A program made the position numbers and the translations under genes. Below are positions 1 to 8,870 of a stretch of DNA of 64,000 nt, one piece after another (positions within the stretch are counted from its first letter, which is position 1; every line of letters starts with the position of its first letter). Origin of the DNA: Hallella multisaccharivorax DSM 17128 (GTDB taxonomy: Bacteria > Bacteroidota > Bacteroidia > Bacteroidales > Bacteroidaceae). The stretch spans positions 1,427,598 through 1,491,597 of the forward strand of contig NZ_GL945017.1 of assembly GCF_000218235.1 (NCBI RefSeq). The letters run 5' to 3'. The notes beneath the pieces are model-generated. The model made no database searches and had not been told where the DNA came from. It was given only the letters and a program-made list of their open reading frames with translations.

Positions 1-1880
1 CGGATGTGGTCATCAATGTCATTGATACCAGTAACCTCGAGCGTAACCTCTACCTGACGACACAGCTCATCGACATGCACCTCCGTGTCGTCGTAGCTCT
101 CAATATGTTCGACGAGACGGTAAAACGCGGCGACAATGTGGATATCGACAAGCTCTCAGAGCTCTTCGGTCTCCCGATGGTACCAACAGTCTTCAAGTCG
201 GGTAAAGGTGTGAATGACCTCTACGATAAAGTCATTGAGATTTATGAAGGCACAGAGGACTCCGATTCCCACTACCGGCATATCCATATCAACCATGGAC
301 ATGAACTGGAGCATGGCATCAAGGAGATTCAGGAGCACTTGAAGAAAGAGCCCGCTCTGCGCGAGCGTTTCTCCACCCGTTATCTCGCTATTAAACTTCT
401 GGAGCGTGATAAAGAAGTGGAGAACTATATCCGTCAGCTCCCCGATGCCGATGAGATTTTCAAGCACCGTGACGAGGCTGCAAAGCGTGTGATGGAAGAG
501 ACGAAGGTCGATTCCGAGACCGCTATCATGGATGCCAAATATGGATTCATCCACGGTGCACTCAAAGAAGCTGAATACAAAGAAGGCAACAAGGAGGACA
601 CCTATCAGATCACGCATCTGCTTGATAAGATTCTTACCAACCGCTTTGTCGGCTTCCCCATTTTTATTCTTGTCCTTGCCATCATGTTCATGGCAACGTT
701 CTGGCTTGGAGCTTATCCCCAGGACTGGCTCGATGCGTTCTTCGGCTGGCTTGGTAACATCATTGGCAATACGCTCCCCGACGGACCCGTGAAAGCCATG
801 CTTGTGGATGGTGTCATCGGAGGTGTGGGCAGTGTAGCTTCGTTCCTCCCGCAGATTCTGATCCTCTATCTCTTCATCTCATTCATGGAGGATTCAGGCT
901 ATATGGCACGTGCCGCATTCATCATGGATAAGATCATGCACATGATGGGTCTCCACGGTAAGTCGTTCATCCCACTCATCATGGGCTTCGGCTGTAACGT
1001 GCCTGCCGTGATGTCAACACGTACCATTGAGAGCCGTCGCTCCCGCATCGTGACGATGCTTATCATCCCGCTCATGAGTTGTGAGGCACGTATACCTATT
1101 TATATTATGATCATCGCGACGTTCTTCTCCCGCAATGCGGCGCCGTTCATCATGATGTCACTTTATTTCATCGGTATGTTCCTCGCAGTCATCATCAGCC
1201 GTATCTTCACCAAGACACTATTCAAAGGCGAAGACACACCGTTCGTAATGGAGCTTCCACCTTACCGTTTCCCGACAGCCAAGGCGCTGGGCCGTCATAC
1301 ATGGGAGAAAGGTAAGATGTATCTGAAGAAAATGGGTGGTATCATCCTCGTGGCTTCCATCATTGTGTGGGCGCTGAGCTACTTCCCCCATCCGCAGGGC
1401 ATGGCCCAGCAGGAGCAACAGCAGCAGAGCTATCTCGCTACTATCGGTAAGACCGTGGAACCTGTGTTCTATCCGCAAGGCTTCACCTGGAAACTTGACG
1501 TAGGTCTTATCGCCGGTGTAGGTGCCAAAGAGATCGTGGCCTCCACAATGGGTATCCTCTATTCGGGTGACGACAGCTTCGGCGATGATACAGGGTACAA
1601 TGATGAGGGCGGCAAATACGAACGCATACACAACGACATGTGTCAGGATTTTGCCGAGCTGCATCAGAAGCCAGTGAGTGAGATTGGACCGACAGCCAAT
1701 CTCACAGCCTATAGTTACCTGCTCTTCGTGTTGCTCTACTTCCCTTGCATCGCTACAATCGCAGCCATCAAGGGTGAGACAGGTTCCTGGAAATGGGCAC
1801 TCTTCGCCGCAGGCTACACAACAGTGTTGGCATGGATCGTCTCTGCGGTCGTATTTCAAATTGGATGTCTTTTCCTGTAA
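1..1880 (+). CDS. feoB: Ferrous iron transporter FeoB, 5' end cut off by the window edge
   Basis: FeoB is a GTPase-coupled Fe2+ importer of the inner membrane. The reading frame is open from base 3, so the first G-domain motifs lie outside the window. What remains shows the end of the G domain (VIDTSNLERN, then the G4 motif NMFD), the helical spacer, and a polytopic membrane domain with both Gate regions: GFGCNVPAVMSTRT at about nt 985-1026 and GAKEIVASTMG at about nt 1527-1560. A Cys and two Glu/Arg-rich turns sit in the Gate 1 region as usual. It ends in a normal hydrophobic helix without an attached FeoC-like tail. Whether an FeoA domain is fused at the N-terminus, as in many Bacteroidota, cannot be seen. 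Identification is firm; only the start is missing. Confidence 0.96.
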   Translation, partial: DVVINVIDTSNLERNLYLTTQLIDMHLRVVVALNMFDETVKRGDNVDIDKLSELFGLPMVPTVFKSGKGVNDLYDKVIEIYEGTEDSDSHYRHIHINHGHELEHGIKEIQEHLKKEPALRERFSTRYLAIKLLERDKEVENYIRQLPDADEIFKHRDEAAKRVMEETKVDSETAIMDAKYGFIHGALKEAEYKEGNKEDTYQITHLLDKILTNRFVGFPIFILVLAIMFMATFWLGAYPQDWLDAFFGWLGNIIGNTLPDGPVKAMLVDGVIGGVGSVASFLPQILILYLFISFMEDSGYMARAAFIMDKIMHMMGLHGKSFIPLIMGFGCNVPAVMSTRTIESRRSRIVTMLIIPLMSCEARIPIYIMIIATFFSRNAAPFIMMSLYFIGMFLAVIISRIFTKTLFKGEDTPFVMELPPYRFPTAKALGRHTWEKGKMYLKKMGGIILVASIIVWALSYFPHPQGMAQQEQQQQSYLATIGKTVEPVFYPQGFTWKLDVGLIAGVGAKEIVASTMGILYSGDDSFGDDTGYNDEGGKYERIHNDMCQDFAELHQKPVSEIGPTANLTAYSYLLFVLLYFPCIATIAAIKGETGSWKWALFAAGYTTVLAWIVSAVVFQIGCLFL

Positions 1881-1896
1881 ATTATTCGCAAAATAT

Positions 1897-1927
1897 TTTG
1901 TGGACTCATGAAAACATCGTATTTTTG
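1897..1927 (+). promoter_or_regulatory. Bacteroidota-type promoter for the structured RNA / ribE
   Basis: TTTG at 1897-1900, a 19-base spacer and TATTTTTG at 1920-1927 match the TTTG-N19..21-TAnnTTTG consensus of the Bacteroidota primary sigma factor. It predicts a transcript starting near 1932-1935, just before the structured element at 1952. It lies only about 17 bases after the feoB stop, so the RNA and ribE are probably not dependent on feoB transcription. Confidence 0.7.
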
Positions 1928-1951
1928 CAAATATAAAGGAGAGTAAATATC

Positions 1952-2138
1952 GGGGGTTGTCCTGATTCGATCGGGATACTCATCAAATTACGTTGAAAAC
2001 CGAGTAGCTTCTCTTGCCAATGGCGGGCCACATAAGCCTGCGAAAGCAGCCTAAGCCGTAAGGCCGGTGGATTACAAAGACGGAGAGCGCTCACAACTTT
2101 TATAGCTGGAGTTTTCATCACATCCTCAGGGCAACCCC
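1952..2138 (+). ncRNA. Candidate structured RNA (about 190 nt) upstream of ribE; class not identified
   Basis: The 285-base gap between feoB and ribE folds by eye into a closed, nested structure. A 13-bp closing stem joins 1953-1965 and 2126-2138 (one G-T wobble). Inside it, 1994-2000 pairs perfectly with 2111-2117, and 2002-2013 pairs with 2083-2092 with small bulges. The core is a multi-hairpin junction: CCAC 2028-2031 with GTGG 2067-2070 encloses a hairpin capped by GAAA (2038-2049) and one capped by GTAA (2055-2064). A competing hairpin at 1960-1976 (TCCTGAT/ATCGGGA, loop TCG) could disrupt the closing stem. A pyrimidine-rich tract follows at 2137-2160. With its own promoter this may be an independent RNA of 6S-like size and shape, or a leader controlling ribE. 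I do not recognise a known riboswitch. Confidence 0.5.
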
Positions 2139-2165
2139 TTTCTTTTCATTCTTTTCATTGATATT

Positions 2166-2771
2166 ATGTTTAGCGGAATTGTTGAAGATATGGCGACAGT
2201 TGTTGCTGTGAAGCAGTATGGTGGTAATATGGACTTTACGCTCACTTGCTCTTTTACAGGGGAGTTGAAAATAGACCAGAGCATCAGTCACAATGGTGTA
2301 TGTCTCACTGTTGTCAGTATTGACGAGGATTGCTATACGGTCACGGCCATGGAAGAGACTCTCGACCGCTCTAACCTCGGCATGCTCATTGTAGGCGATA
2401 AGGTCAATGTGGAGCGGTCCATACTGATGAACGGCAGGCTCGATGGACATATCGTACAGGGACACATCGATGAAACCGCAGAATGTGTGGACATGAAAGA
2501 CGCCGATGGAAGCACCTACTTTACATTCCGCTACCGTACCGATAAAGAGATGGCTCGCAGGGGGTATTTCTGTGTTGACAAAGGGTCGGTGACAGTCAAT
2601 GGTGTATCACTCACCGTCATTTCTCCGACCGATGACTCCTTCACGGTTGCCATTATTCCTTACACACGCGAGCATACCAACTTCCACGACATCACAATTG
2701 GTTCAAAGGTCAACATCGAGTTTGATATCCTTGGAAAATATATCGCGCGACTCAGACATTTTGATAATTAG
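2166..2771 (+). CDS. ribE: Riboflavin synthase, alpha subunit
   Basis: Catalyses dismutation of two 6,7-dimethyl-8-ribityllumazine molecules into riboflavin, the last step of riboflavin synthesis, in the cytosol. The 201-residue length and the N-terminal MFSGIVE signature are typical. Two tandem lumazine-binding barrels are visible: the first over about residues 1-90 and the second from about residue 98, with the repeated pattern of VNG/NGVCLTV and VTVNGVSLTV. The short C-terminal helix that mediates trimerisation is present. No other rib genes are nearby. Its 5' leader contains the structured RNA candidate at 1952-2138, and a strong intrinsic terminator follows at 2833-2862, so it appears to be a single-gene unit. 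Confidence 0.95.
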   Translation: MFSGIVEDMATVVAVKQYGGNMDFTLTCSFTGELKIDQSISHNGVCLTVVSIDEDCYTVTAMEETLDRSNLGMLIVGDKVNVERSILMNGRLDGHIVQGHIDETAECVDMKDADGSTYFTFRYRTDKEMARRGYFCVDKGSVTVNGVSLTVISPTDDSFTVAIIPYTREHTNFHDITIGSKVNIEFDILGKYIARLRHFDN

Positions 2772-2832
2772 TTGGGACAGTTAGAGATTTGTTAAAGTTT
2801 GTCTGCTTCCTTTATGGCTAAACAGTTATGAT

Positions 2833-2862
2833 GGCAATCCGTAAGTGGATTGCCTCTTTTTG
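2833..2862 (+). terminator. Intrinsic terminator after ribE
   Basis: GGCAATCC (2833-2840), loop GTAAGT, and GGATTGCC (2847-2854) form a perfect 8-bp stem, followed by TCTTTTTGT. It ends the ribE transcript and insulates the efflux operon downstream. Confidence 0.85.
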
Positions 2863-2990
2863 TAATTAATTGCAAAGTTGCAGTCAATTATTGTTAACAA
2901 TCTGAAGTCTGGATAAACCTTTTGTTCATTCTTTCATCAAATCACTAAACGTAGATAAAACGAGAAATAAATTAGTTTATACAAGTGTTT

Positions 2991-4337
2991 ATGACGAACA
3001 AAGCATCTGCCACCCTCATTGTGGCAAGCCTCGCATTGTTCTCCCTGCATGCCTCTGCCCGGCAATGGACCTTGCAGGAATGCATCGATTATGCGCTGGC
3101 CAACAACATCACACTTCAGAAGAACCGTATTTCCAAACTCACCGCTGTTGAGGACATCAAGCAGAGCCAGGCCGCTTTACTGCCTACTCTCTCTGCTTCC
3201 ACTTCGCAGAATGTCGCTTACAACCCATGGCCTGAGCAAGGCACTTACTCCGTGCAAGGCTCACGGGTTCAGACCCAAGTGGATAAGACCTACTACAATG
3301 GCTCCTATGGCATTAATGCCAACTGGACGGTGTGGAACGGCAATCAGAACCACAACAAGATCGCGCTCAACAAGCTCACTGTAGAGCAGGCCGCACTCGA
3401 CTCAGCACAGACCGCAAACACGCTCCAGGAGCAGATAGCCCAGCTCTTCGTGCAGATCCTTTATTCCAAGGAAGCTGTAAAGGTCAACGAGGAGACACTC
3501 ACGACTTCCAGGAAGACAGAAGAGCGCGGCAAAGAGTTTATGGAAGTTGGCCCCATGAGCAAGGCTGAACTCGCACAGCTCACAGCTCAGCGGGCACAGG
3601 ACGAATACAGTGTCGTGTCGGCACAAAGCTCGCTTGCAGAATATAAGCGTCAGTTGAAACAACTGCTTCAGATCACTGATCAGGAGGAGTTTGATGTGAC
3701 CGCTGATGAGCCGACAGATGTCATGGCAACAGCCTCTATACCTTCTGTCACTTCCGTCTACGACTCCGCCCTTCAGTATCGCCCTGAGATCAAGAACGCG
3801 ATGTTGGGTATTCAGAGCAGCGATGTACAGATCAAGATTGCCAAAGGTCAGCGCATGCCGACCATTGGCCTGAACGCAAGTATCAGTACGAACACCACCT
3901 CCATGAATAACAATGCCTGGTCATTGCAGATGAAAAACAATCTTATCGGTGGTGCAGGCTTTACGGTGAGTATTCCTATTTTTGATAACCGCCAAGCTAA
4001 GACGGCCATTAACAAGGCTGTCCTCTCAAAACAGAGCTATCAGCTTGATTTAAAAGACAAACAGACGCAACTTTATTCTACTATTGAGAACTATTGGTTG
4101 CAGGCTTATAACAATCAGGCTCAATACAAGAGCGCGAAGGTCACTACGGCGAGTGCTCAGGAGAGCTATGGCCTCTTGCAGGAACAGTTCAAACAGAATC
4201 TGAAGAACGTCATCGAACTGCTCAATGGAAAGGACCAGCTCCTCAAAGCCAAGCAGAGTGAGCTTCAAGCTAAGTATCTCGCTATCCTCAACATCGACCT
4301 GCTGAACTTCTACAAGGATGGCACACTCAAAAAATAA
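2991..4337 (+). CDS. TolC-family outer membrane efflux protein
   Basis: Outer membrane channel of a tripartite exporter, extending as an alpha-barrel into the periplasm. ATG at 2991 is preferred over the in-frame GTG at 2985 because it gives a clean signal peptide (MTNKASATLIVASLALFSLHASA) followed by QWTLQECIDYAL, the usual mature start of this family. Two OEP repeats with long amphipathic, Gln/Ala-rich helices occupy about residues 25-210 and 245-445. Length (448 residues) is normal. It is first in a four-gene operon with an adaptor (gap 23 nt), a MacB-type ATPase and a MacB-type permease. Substrate is unknown. Confidence 0.93.
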   Translation: MTNKASATLIVASLALFSLHASARQWTLQECIDYALANNITLQKNRISKLTAVEDIKQSQAALLPTLSASTSQNVAYNPWPEQGTYSVQGSRVQTQVDKTYYNGSYGINANWTVWNGNQNHNKIALNKLTVEQAALDSAQTANTLQEQIAQLFVQILYSKEAVKVNEETLTTSRKTEERGKEFMEVGPMSKAELAQLTAQRAQDEYSVVSAQSSLAEYKRQLKQLLQITDQEEFDVTADEPTDVMATASIPSVTSVYDSALQYRPEIKNAMLGIQSSDVQIKIAKGQRMPTIGLNASISTNTTSMNNNAWSLQMKNNLIGGAGFTVSIPIFDNRQAKTAINKAVLSKQSYQLDLKDKQTQLYSTIENYWLQAYNNQAQYKSAKVTTASAQESYGLLQEQFKQNLKNVIELLNGKDQLLKAKQSELQAKYLAILNIDLLNFYKDGTLKK

Positions 4338-4360
4338 GAAACAGAGAAATAATATATACA

Positions 4361-5596
4361 ATGAAGAAGAGAAAAATTAGCGGGGTTTGGATTATCGTCG
4401 GAGTGGTTGTCGCCATCACCGTGATAGCATGGTTGCTTTCACGCAGTAAGAAGAACGACACCGTCAACTTCACCACAGAAGCTGCGGCTCCCGCCAATAT
4501 TGAAAACAGTGTCACAGCTACAGGTACAATCGAAGCTGTGAAGACTGTCACTGTGGGCACCCAGGTCTCCGGTATCATTGACAAGCTCTACGTCGACTAC
4601 AATAGTGTTGTGAAGAAAGGTCAGGTCATCGCGGAGCTCGACAAGCAGAACCTCCAGAGTCAGCTCAACTCCGCCAAGGCTACCCTTTCACAGGCACAGG
4701 CTGCATTGGCAAGCGCGCTCAGTGACCTTGCCTATCAGAAAGCCAACTACCAGCGCTACAGAACGCTCTACAACAAAGGCTTGATCTCTGCCAACGACTA
4801 TGAACAGGCACGCCTGAACTGGCAGACGGCTGTTGCCACTGTGGCTCAGCGTCGTGATACCAAAGCTTCTGCCAAGGAAGAGGTCAACCGTGCTCAGACG
4901 AACCTCAGCTATGCCGTCATTACGTCGCCTATTGATGGCATCGTCATCTCCAAGAGCGTTGAGGAGGGACAGACCGTAGCGGCAAGCTATTCTACTCCTA
5001 CCCTTTTCACCATCGCTAAAGACTTGAAAGACATGCGTGTCATTGCGGATGTGGACGAGGCTGACATCGGCGGTGTGAAAGTGGGACAACGCGTGACCTT
5101 CACGGTTGATGCCTATCCTGATGACACCTTTGAGGGATCGGTCACGCAGGTACGCCAAGAGGCTACGACCACAAACAATGTTGTGACCTATGAGGTGGTG
5201 ATCAGCGCTCCAAATCAGGACCTGAAACTGAAGCCAGGCCTCACTGCCAACGTCAACATCTATACGCAAGAGACAAAAGGTGTGCTGAGCGTTCCTTCCA
5301 AGGCACTGCGTTTCACACCAGAGAAGGATGCTGTTGGAGGAAGGAAGATCAAGGACATCTCTAATGCCAAGAACAAGGTATGGACGCTGGAAGGCAACAC
5401 GCTTGTAGCTCACAGGGTGACGATTGGCTCTACCGACGGCACTCATACACAAATTTTCAGCGGTATCAAGAAAGGTCAGAAAGTGATCACAGGCATTGCT
5501 ACGCCCGTGACGGATGACACCGATGCAAACAATTCTTCGGACAACGAGCAAAGCCCGTTTGCACCTGGACCGAAGGGAAACAACAAAAAGAAGTAA
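4361..5596 (+). CDS. Periplasmic adaptor (membrane fusion protein), MacA/HlyD type
   Basis: Bridges the inner membrane ABC transporter and the TolC-type channel. A single N-terminal membrane anchor (about residues 8-27) is followed by a lipoyl half-motif (GTQVSGIIDKLYVDYNSVVKKGQ), an alpha-helical hairpin (about 90-185, Ala/Gln-rich), the second lipoyl half (ITSPIDGIVISKSVEEGQTV), a beta-barrel and a membrane-proximal domain. The C-terminus is low complexity, Asn/Asp/Ser then Lys rich. It lies 23 nt after the TolC gene and 5 nt before the ATPase gene. The MacB-type partners make a MacA-like assignment more likely than an RND adaptor. Confidence 0.93.
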   Translation: MKKRKISGVWIIVGVVVAITVIAWLLSRSKKNDTVNFTTEAAAPANIENSVTATGTIEAVKTVTVGTQVSGIIDKLYVDYNSVVKKGQVIAELDKQNLQSQLNSAKATLSQAQAALASALSDLAYQKANYQRYRTLYNKGLISANDYEQARLNWQTAVATVAQRRDTKASAKEEVNRAQTNLSYAVITSPIDGIVISKSVEEGQTVAASYSTPTLFTIAKDLKDMRVIADVDEADIGGVKVGQRVTFTVDAYPDDTFEGSVTQVRQEATTTNNVVTYEVVISAPNQDLKLKPGLTANVNIYTQETKGVLSVPSKALRFTPEKDAVGGRKIKDISNAKNKVWTLEGNTLVAHRVTIGSTDGTHTQIFSGIKKGQKVITGIATPVTDDTDANNSSDNEQSPFAPGPKGNNKKK

Positions 5597-5601
5597 AGAC
5601 T

Positions 5602-6357
5602 ATGGATAAGGACAAGAAAGTCGTTATCGAACTCCAGGATATCAAGCGCGATTTCCAGGTTGGTGACGAGACAGTGCATGCCCTGCACGGAGTCTCCTTC
5701 AAGATATTTGAGGGTGAGTTCGTAACCATCATGGGAAAGTCCGGTTCCGGCAAGTCAACGCTCCTCAACCAGCTTGGATGTCTCGATACACCAACGAGCG
5801 GCGAGTATTTTCTCGATGGGGTGCCTGTCAGAGAGATGACACACTCACAGCGTGCCATTCTCCGCAACCGTAAGATAGGTTTCATCTTCCAGAACTACAA
5901 CCTTCTGCCGAAGACCACTGCCGTAGAGAACGTAGAACTTCCCCTGATGTACAACCCGGACGTGTCAGCCAAGGAGCGGCACCAGCGCGCTATCGACGCG
6001 TTGGAGGCTGTGGGGCTTGGCGACCGGCTCTACCATAAGTCGAACCAGATGTCGGGTGGACAGATGCAACGCGTCGCCATAGCACGTGCCTTGGTCAACG
6101 ACCCAGCCGTCATTCTCGCTGATGAGGCCACGGGTAACCTTGACACCCGCACGAGCTTCCAGATCCTCGTACTTTTCCAAAAGCTCTATGCTGAAGGGCA
6201 CACCATCATCTTCGTCACCCACAACCCCGACATCGCCAACTACTCCTCACGCAACATCGAGATTCGTGACGGAAGAGTTATCAGCAACGACTACAACGAC
6301 AACATCAAGGATGCGGCAAAAGCTCTTGCTGAATTGCCTGCCGACACGGATGAATGA
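5602..6357 (+). CDS. ABC transporter ATPase, MacB/LolD type
   Basis: ATP-hydrolysing subunit of the MacAB-like exporter on the cytosolic face. Walker [10 protein letters not shown] is at residues 45-53, the signature [15 protein letters not shown] near 152-166, and Walker [13 protein letters not shown] after it, with the family-typical Asn-Leu-Asp-Thr extension. The switch His is in FVTHNPDIA. At 251 residues it is a stand-alone nucleotide-binding domain, so the MacB of E. coli is split into two genes here, as is common in Bacteroidota. It is followed after 19 nt by the permease gene. Confidence 0.95.
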   Translation: MDKDKKVVIELQDIKRDFQVGDETVHALHGVSFKIFEGEFVTIMGKSGSGKSTLLNQLGCLDTPTSGEYFLDGVPVREMTHSQRAILRNRKIGFIFQNYNLLPKTTAVENVELPLMYNPDVSAKERHQRAIDALEAVGLGDRLYHKSNQMSGGQMQRVAIARALVNDPAVILADEATGNLDTRTSFQILVLFQKLYAEGHTIIFVTHNPDIANYSSRNIEIRDGRVISNDYNDNIKDAAKALAELPADTDE

Positions 6358-6376
6358 CACATATTAGATTATTTTC

Positions 6377-7615
6377 ATGAACTATACAAACTTATTCAAG
6401 ATAGCCCTTCGCGCCATCGGTGCCAACAAGATGCGGTCGTTCCTTACGGCCCTCGGCATCATCATCGGTGTGGCCTCCATCATCACAATGCTCGCCATCG
6501 GTCAAGGCTCTAAGCGAAGCATCCAGGCGAACATCGCAGAGATGGGTTCCAACATGATCATGATCCATCCGGGTCAGGACATGCGAGGCGGAGTACGTCA
6601 AGACGCTTCCTCAATGGAGACGCTCAAACTCTCCGACTATGAGACGTTGAAAAACGAGTGCAGCTACATCAAAGGCATCTCTCCCGTGGTGAGCAGTTCG
6701 GGACAGTTTATCTACGGGAACAACAACACACAGTCGACTATCTACGGTGTCAACCGTGAGTATCTCGACATCCGCCAGCTCTCAGTCTCCGATGGCGAGT
6801 GCTTCACCGACCAGGACATCAAGGCGAACGCCAAAGTCTGCATCCTTGGACAGACCGTCGTTGACTACCTCTTCCCCAATGGGGGCGACCCTATCGGGAA
6901 AGTTATCAGGTTCAACTCCACACCTTTCCGTGTCGTGGGTGTATTAAAGAAAAAAGGTTACAACTCCATGGGTATGGACCAGGACAACCTTGTGCTCGCC
7001 CCTTATACCACGGTGATGAAGCGTATCCTTGCCCAGACTTATCTCTCCGAGATTCAAGCTTCAGCCATCACCGAGGGAGTGACAGATCAGGCTGTGGATG
7101 AGATGACCTCCATCCTCCGCCGCACCCACAAGCTAAAGGATTCCACCGACACCCAACAGGCTGATGACGATGACTTCAACATCCGGTCTCAGGAAGAACT
7201 GTCCACGATGATGAACTCCACCACCAATATGCTGACCATCCTGCTCGGTTGTGTGGCTGGCATCTCGCTTGTCGTCGGTGGTATCGGAATTATGAATATC
7301 ATGTATGTCAGTGTCACGGAGCGCACACGTGAGATAGGTTTGCGCATGAGTGTCGGCGCACGTGGAGTTGACATTCTTAATCAGTTCCTCATTGAGGCCA
7401 TCATGATGTCGGTTACAGGTGGCCTCATCGGCATTCTCATCGGCATTGGCTCAAGCTATGTCGTGAGGTTCATTGCAGGGTGGCCTATCTATATTGAGCC
7501 TTGGACGATCCTCATGTCGTTTGCGGTCTGCACCTTTACTGGAGTCTTCTTTGGATGGTATCCTGCAAAGAAAGCAGCCATGCTCGACCCGATAGAGGCC
7601 ATTCGATACGAATAA
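6377..7615 (+). CDS. ABC transporter permease, MacB type (FtsX domain)
   Basis: Inner membrane permease partner of the preceding ATPase. It has the MacB layout: one N-terminal transmembrane helix (about residues 21-43, FLTALGIIIGVASIITMLAIG), a large periplasmic MacB_PCD domain (about 45-270), then three helices of the FtsX domain, with the conserved GGIGIMNIMYVSVTERTREIG coupling-helix region near 307-327. Such proteins work by mechanotransmission, exporting periplasmic substrates through the TolC channel. Last gene of the operon starting at 2991; the following 243 bases contain no gene. Confidence 0.94.
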   Translation: MNYTNLFKIALRAIGANKMRSFLTALGIIIGVASIITMLAIGQGSKRSIQANIAEMGSNMIMIHPGQDMRGGVRQDASSMETLKLSDYETLKNECSYIKGISPVVSSSGQFIYGNNNTQSTIYGVNREYLDIRQLSVSDGECFTDQDIKANAKVCILGQTVVDYLFPNGGDPIGKVIRFNSTPFRVVGVLKKKGYNSMGMDQDNLVLAPYTTVMKRILAQTYLSEIQASAITEGVTDQAVDEMTSILRRTHKLKDSTDTQQADDDDFNIRSQEELSTMMNSTTNMLTILLGCVAGISLVVGGIGIMNIMYVSVTERTREIGLRMSVGARGVDILNQFLIEAIMMSVTGGLIGILIGIGSSYVVRFIAGWPIYIEPWTILMSFAVCTFTGVFFGWYPAKKAAMLDPIEAIRYE

Positions 7616-7695
7616 ATCGGCCATGCCGCACAGAGGCAAGACAGCTAATGCTTCTTGCCACACTCTCGACAGCCAGTCTTCTGATGGACCCGATT

Positions 7696-7738
7696 CATCC
7701 ACACGCGCCCAGCCAACAGGCTGAAGCGTGTGTGGATG
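7696..7738 (+). repeat. Inverted repeat downstream of the MacB-like permease
   Basis: CATCCACACGC at 7696-7706 is nearly mirrored by GCGTGTGTGGATG at 7726-7738 (two extra bases), with an inner AGCC/GGCT pairing in the loop. No T tract follows, so a plain intrinsic terminator is uncertain; it may protect the mRNA 3' end. Nothing else was seen in the 7616-7817 gap. Confidence 0.45.
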
Positions 7739-7817
7739 ATGCTTTCAGTGCCAATTGCCCGCATCATTTATATGCGTTAAAAACACTAAAACAGTATGAT
7801 GGAATGTCTTTATTCTC

Positions 7818-7825
7818 TATCTTTG
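7818..7825 (+). promoter_or_regulatory. -7 element before the M48 protease gene
   Basis: TATCTTTG fits TAnnTTTG exactly, 33 bases before the start codon at 7859. No TTTG box is found at the expected upstream distance. Confidence 0.5.
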
Positions 7826-7858
7826 CAAAAGATTTAAGTAATATATAGATTAAAGGAA

Positions 7859-8749
7859 ATGAGACATCTCAAGTTAATTCTTATGTCAGCCGTTACCGCC
7901 CTGTTGTTTGCAGCATGCGGTACAACATCGACAGTACCTATTACAGGACGCAAGCACACTCTTCTCCTATCTGATGCAGAAGTACTCAGTCTGAGTAATC
8001 AGCAGTACTCGGAATTCATGAAGTCGGCTAAGGTATCCACCAATGCCCAAAACACGGCTATGGTAAAGCGTGTAGGGCAACGGCTTGCCAATGCTGTAGA
8101 GACCTTCTTGAGGAATAACGGCATGTCCTCTGAGATCCGGAACTACGCATGGGAGTTCAACCTTATACAAAACCAGGAGGCTAATGCCTTCTGCATGCCC
8201 GGCGGTAAGATTGTGGTCTATGAGGGCTTGCTGCCTATCACGAAAGACGAAGCATCGCTTGCTATCGTTCTTGGTCATGAGATAGCTCATGCTGTTGCAA
8301 AGCATTCAGCAGAGCAGATATCGAAAAAGATCCGTCAGCAATATGGTACACAAATCGGCGGCGCGCTCTTGGGACAGGTCGTTGGCAGTAACGCAGCATC
8401 TATCGCCACGCAGATAGCACAGACCGGCTTCAGTCTTGCAAACCTAAAGTACAGCCGTAACGATGAGAGCGAGGCCGATCACATGGGACTGATCTTTGCA
8501 GCTATGGCAGGTTACAATCCGGAAGCCGCCATACCTTTCTGGCAGCGTATGTCGCAGAGCAACAGTAACCAGAGTGATTTCCTCTCCGACCACCCTTCCG
8601 ATGCCAAACGCATTGCTGCCTTGCGGAAGGAAATTCCAGAAGCTATGAAATACTACGAGGCTTCCGGCTACGCTCCTAAGACGATGAGCAGCAAGACCAT
8701 TACAAAGCGGACATCAACGAAACGCACGTCCACCAAGCGCAGGAAGTAA
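7859..8749 (+). CDS. M48-family zinc metalloprotease, lipoprotein
   Basis: Predicted periplasmic or membrane-attached zinc protease related to LoiP/BepA-type quality-control proteases. A lipoprotein signal ends in LLFAAC with the lipid-attached Cys at residue 20. The zinc-binding HEIAH motif is at residues 140-144 and the third ligand Glu lies in SRNDESEADHMG near residue 203. The extreme C-terminus is a Lys/Thr/Ser tail with two copies of KRTST ending in KRRK, likely cell-wall or nucleic-acid neutral but very basic. It has its own -7 element and is followed by a terminator-like hairpin at 8777-8816, so it is probably monocistronic. Confidence 0.93.
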   Translation: MRHLKLILMSAVTALLFAACGTTSTVPITGRKHTLLLSDAEVLSLSNQQYSEFMKSAKVSTNAQNTAMVKRVGQRLANAVETFLRNNGMSSEIRNYAWEFNLIQNQEANAFCMPGGKIVVYEGLLPITKDEASLAIVLGHEIAHAVAKHSAEQISKKIRQQYGTQIGGALLGQVVGSNAASIATQIAQTGFSLANLKYSRNDESEADHMGLIFAAMAGYNPEAAIPFWQRMSQSNSNQSDFLSDHPSDAKRIAALRKEIPEAMKYYEASGYAPKTMSSKTITKRTSTKRTSTKRRK

Positions 8750-8776
8750 CCCCACGGCTCTCCTATTGAGAACAAC

Positions 8777-8816
8777 AACCACACGGAAGGCTCGTGATAT
8801 GTAGCCCCGTGTGGTT
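8777..8816 (+). terminator. Hairpin between the M48 protease and NfeD genes
   Basis: AACCACACGG (8777-8786) pairs with CCGTGTGGTT (8807-8816), with a second GGCT/AGCC pairing inside the loop. The arm ends in TT but only a weak pyrimidine tract follows. It is likely the 3' end of the M48 transcript. Confidence 0.6.
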
Positions 8817-8870
8817 TGCCTTCTACCTTCCAACTCGCAGTTCATCAATTTATTATACGCCTTTGACTCA

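Noticed and set aside
1218..1859. 213-codon minus-strand frame inside feoB
   Set aside because: Fully antisense to a confidently identified FeoB; no family resemblance.
1952..2138. FMN riboswitch or tmRNA in the ribE leader
   Set aside because: The conserved FMN aptamer blocks (such as the GGCGGT and CCGAC segments) are missing. tmRNA was considered because of the GGGG...GATTCGA-like 5' end, but no 3' T-arm/CCA end or family tag (ALAA-type) is present and the size is too small.
4688..5551. 287-codon minus-strand frame inside the adaptor gene
   Set aside because: Antisense shadow of a clear HlyD/MacA protein.
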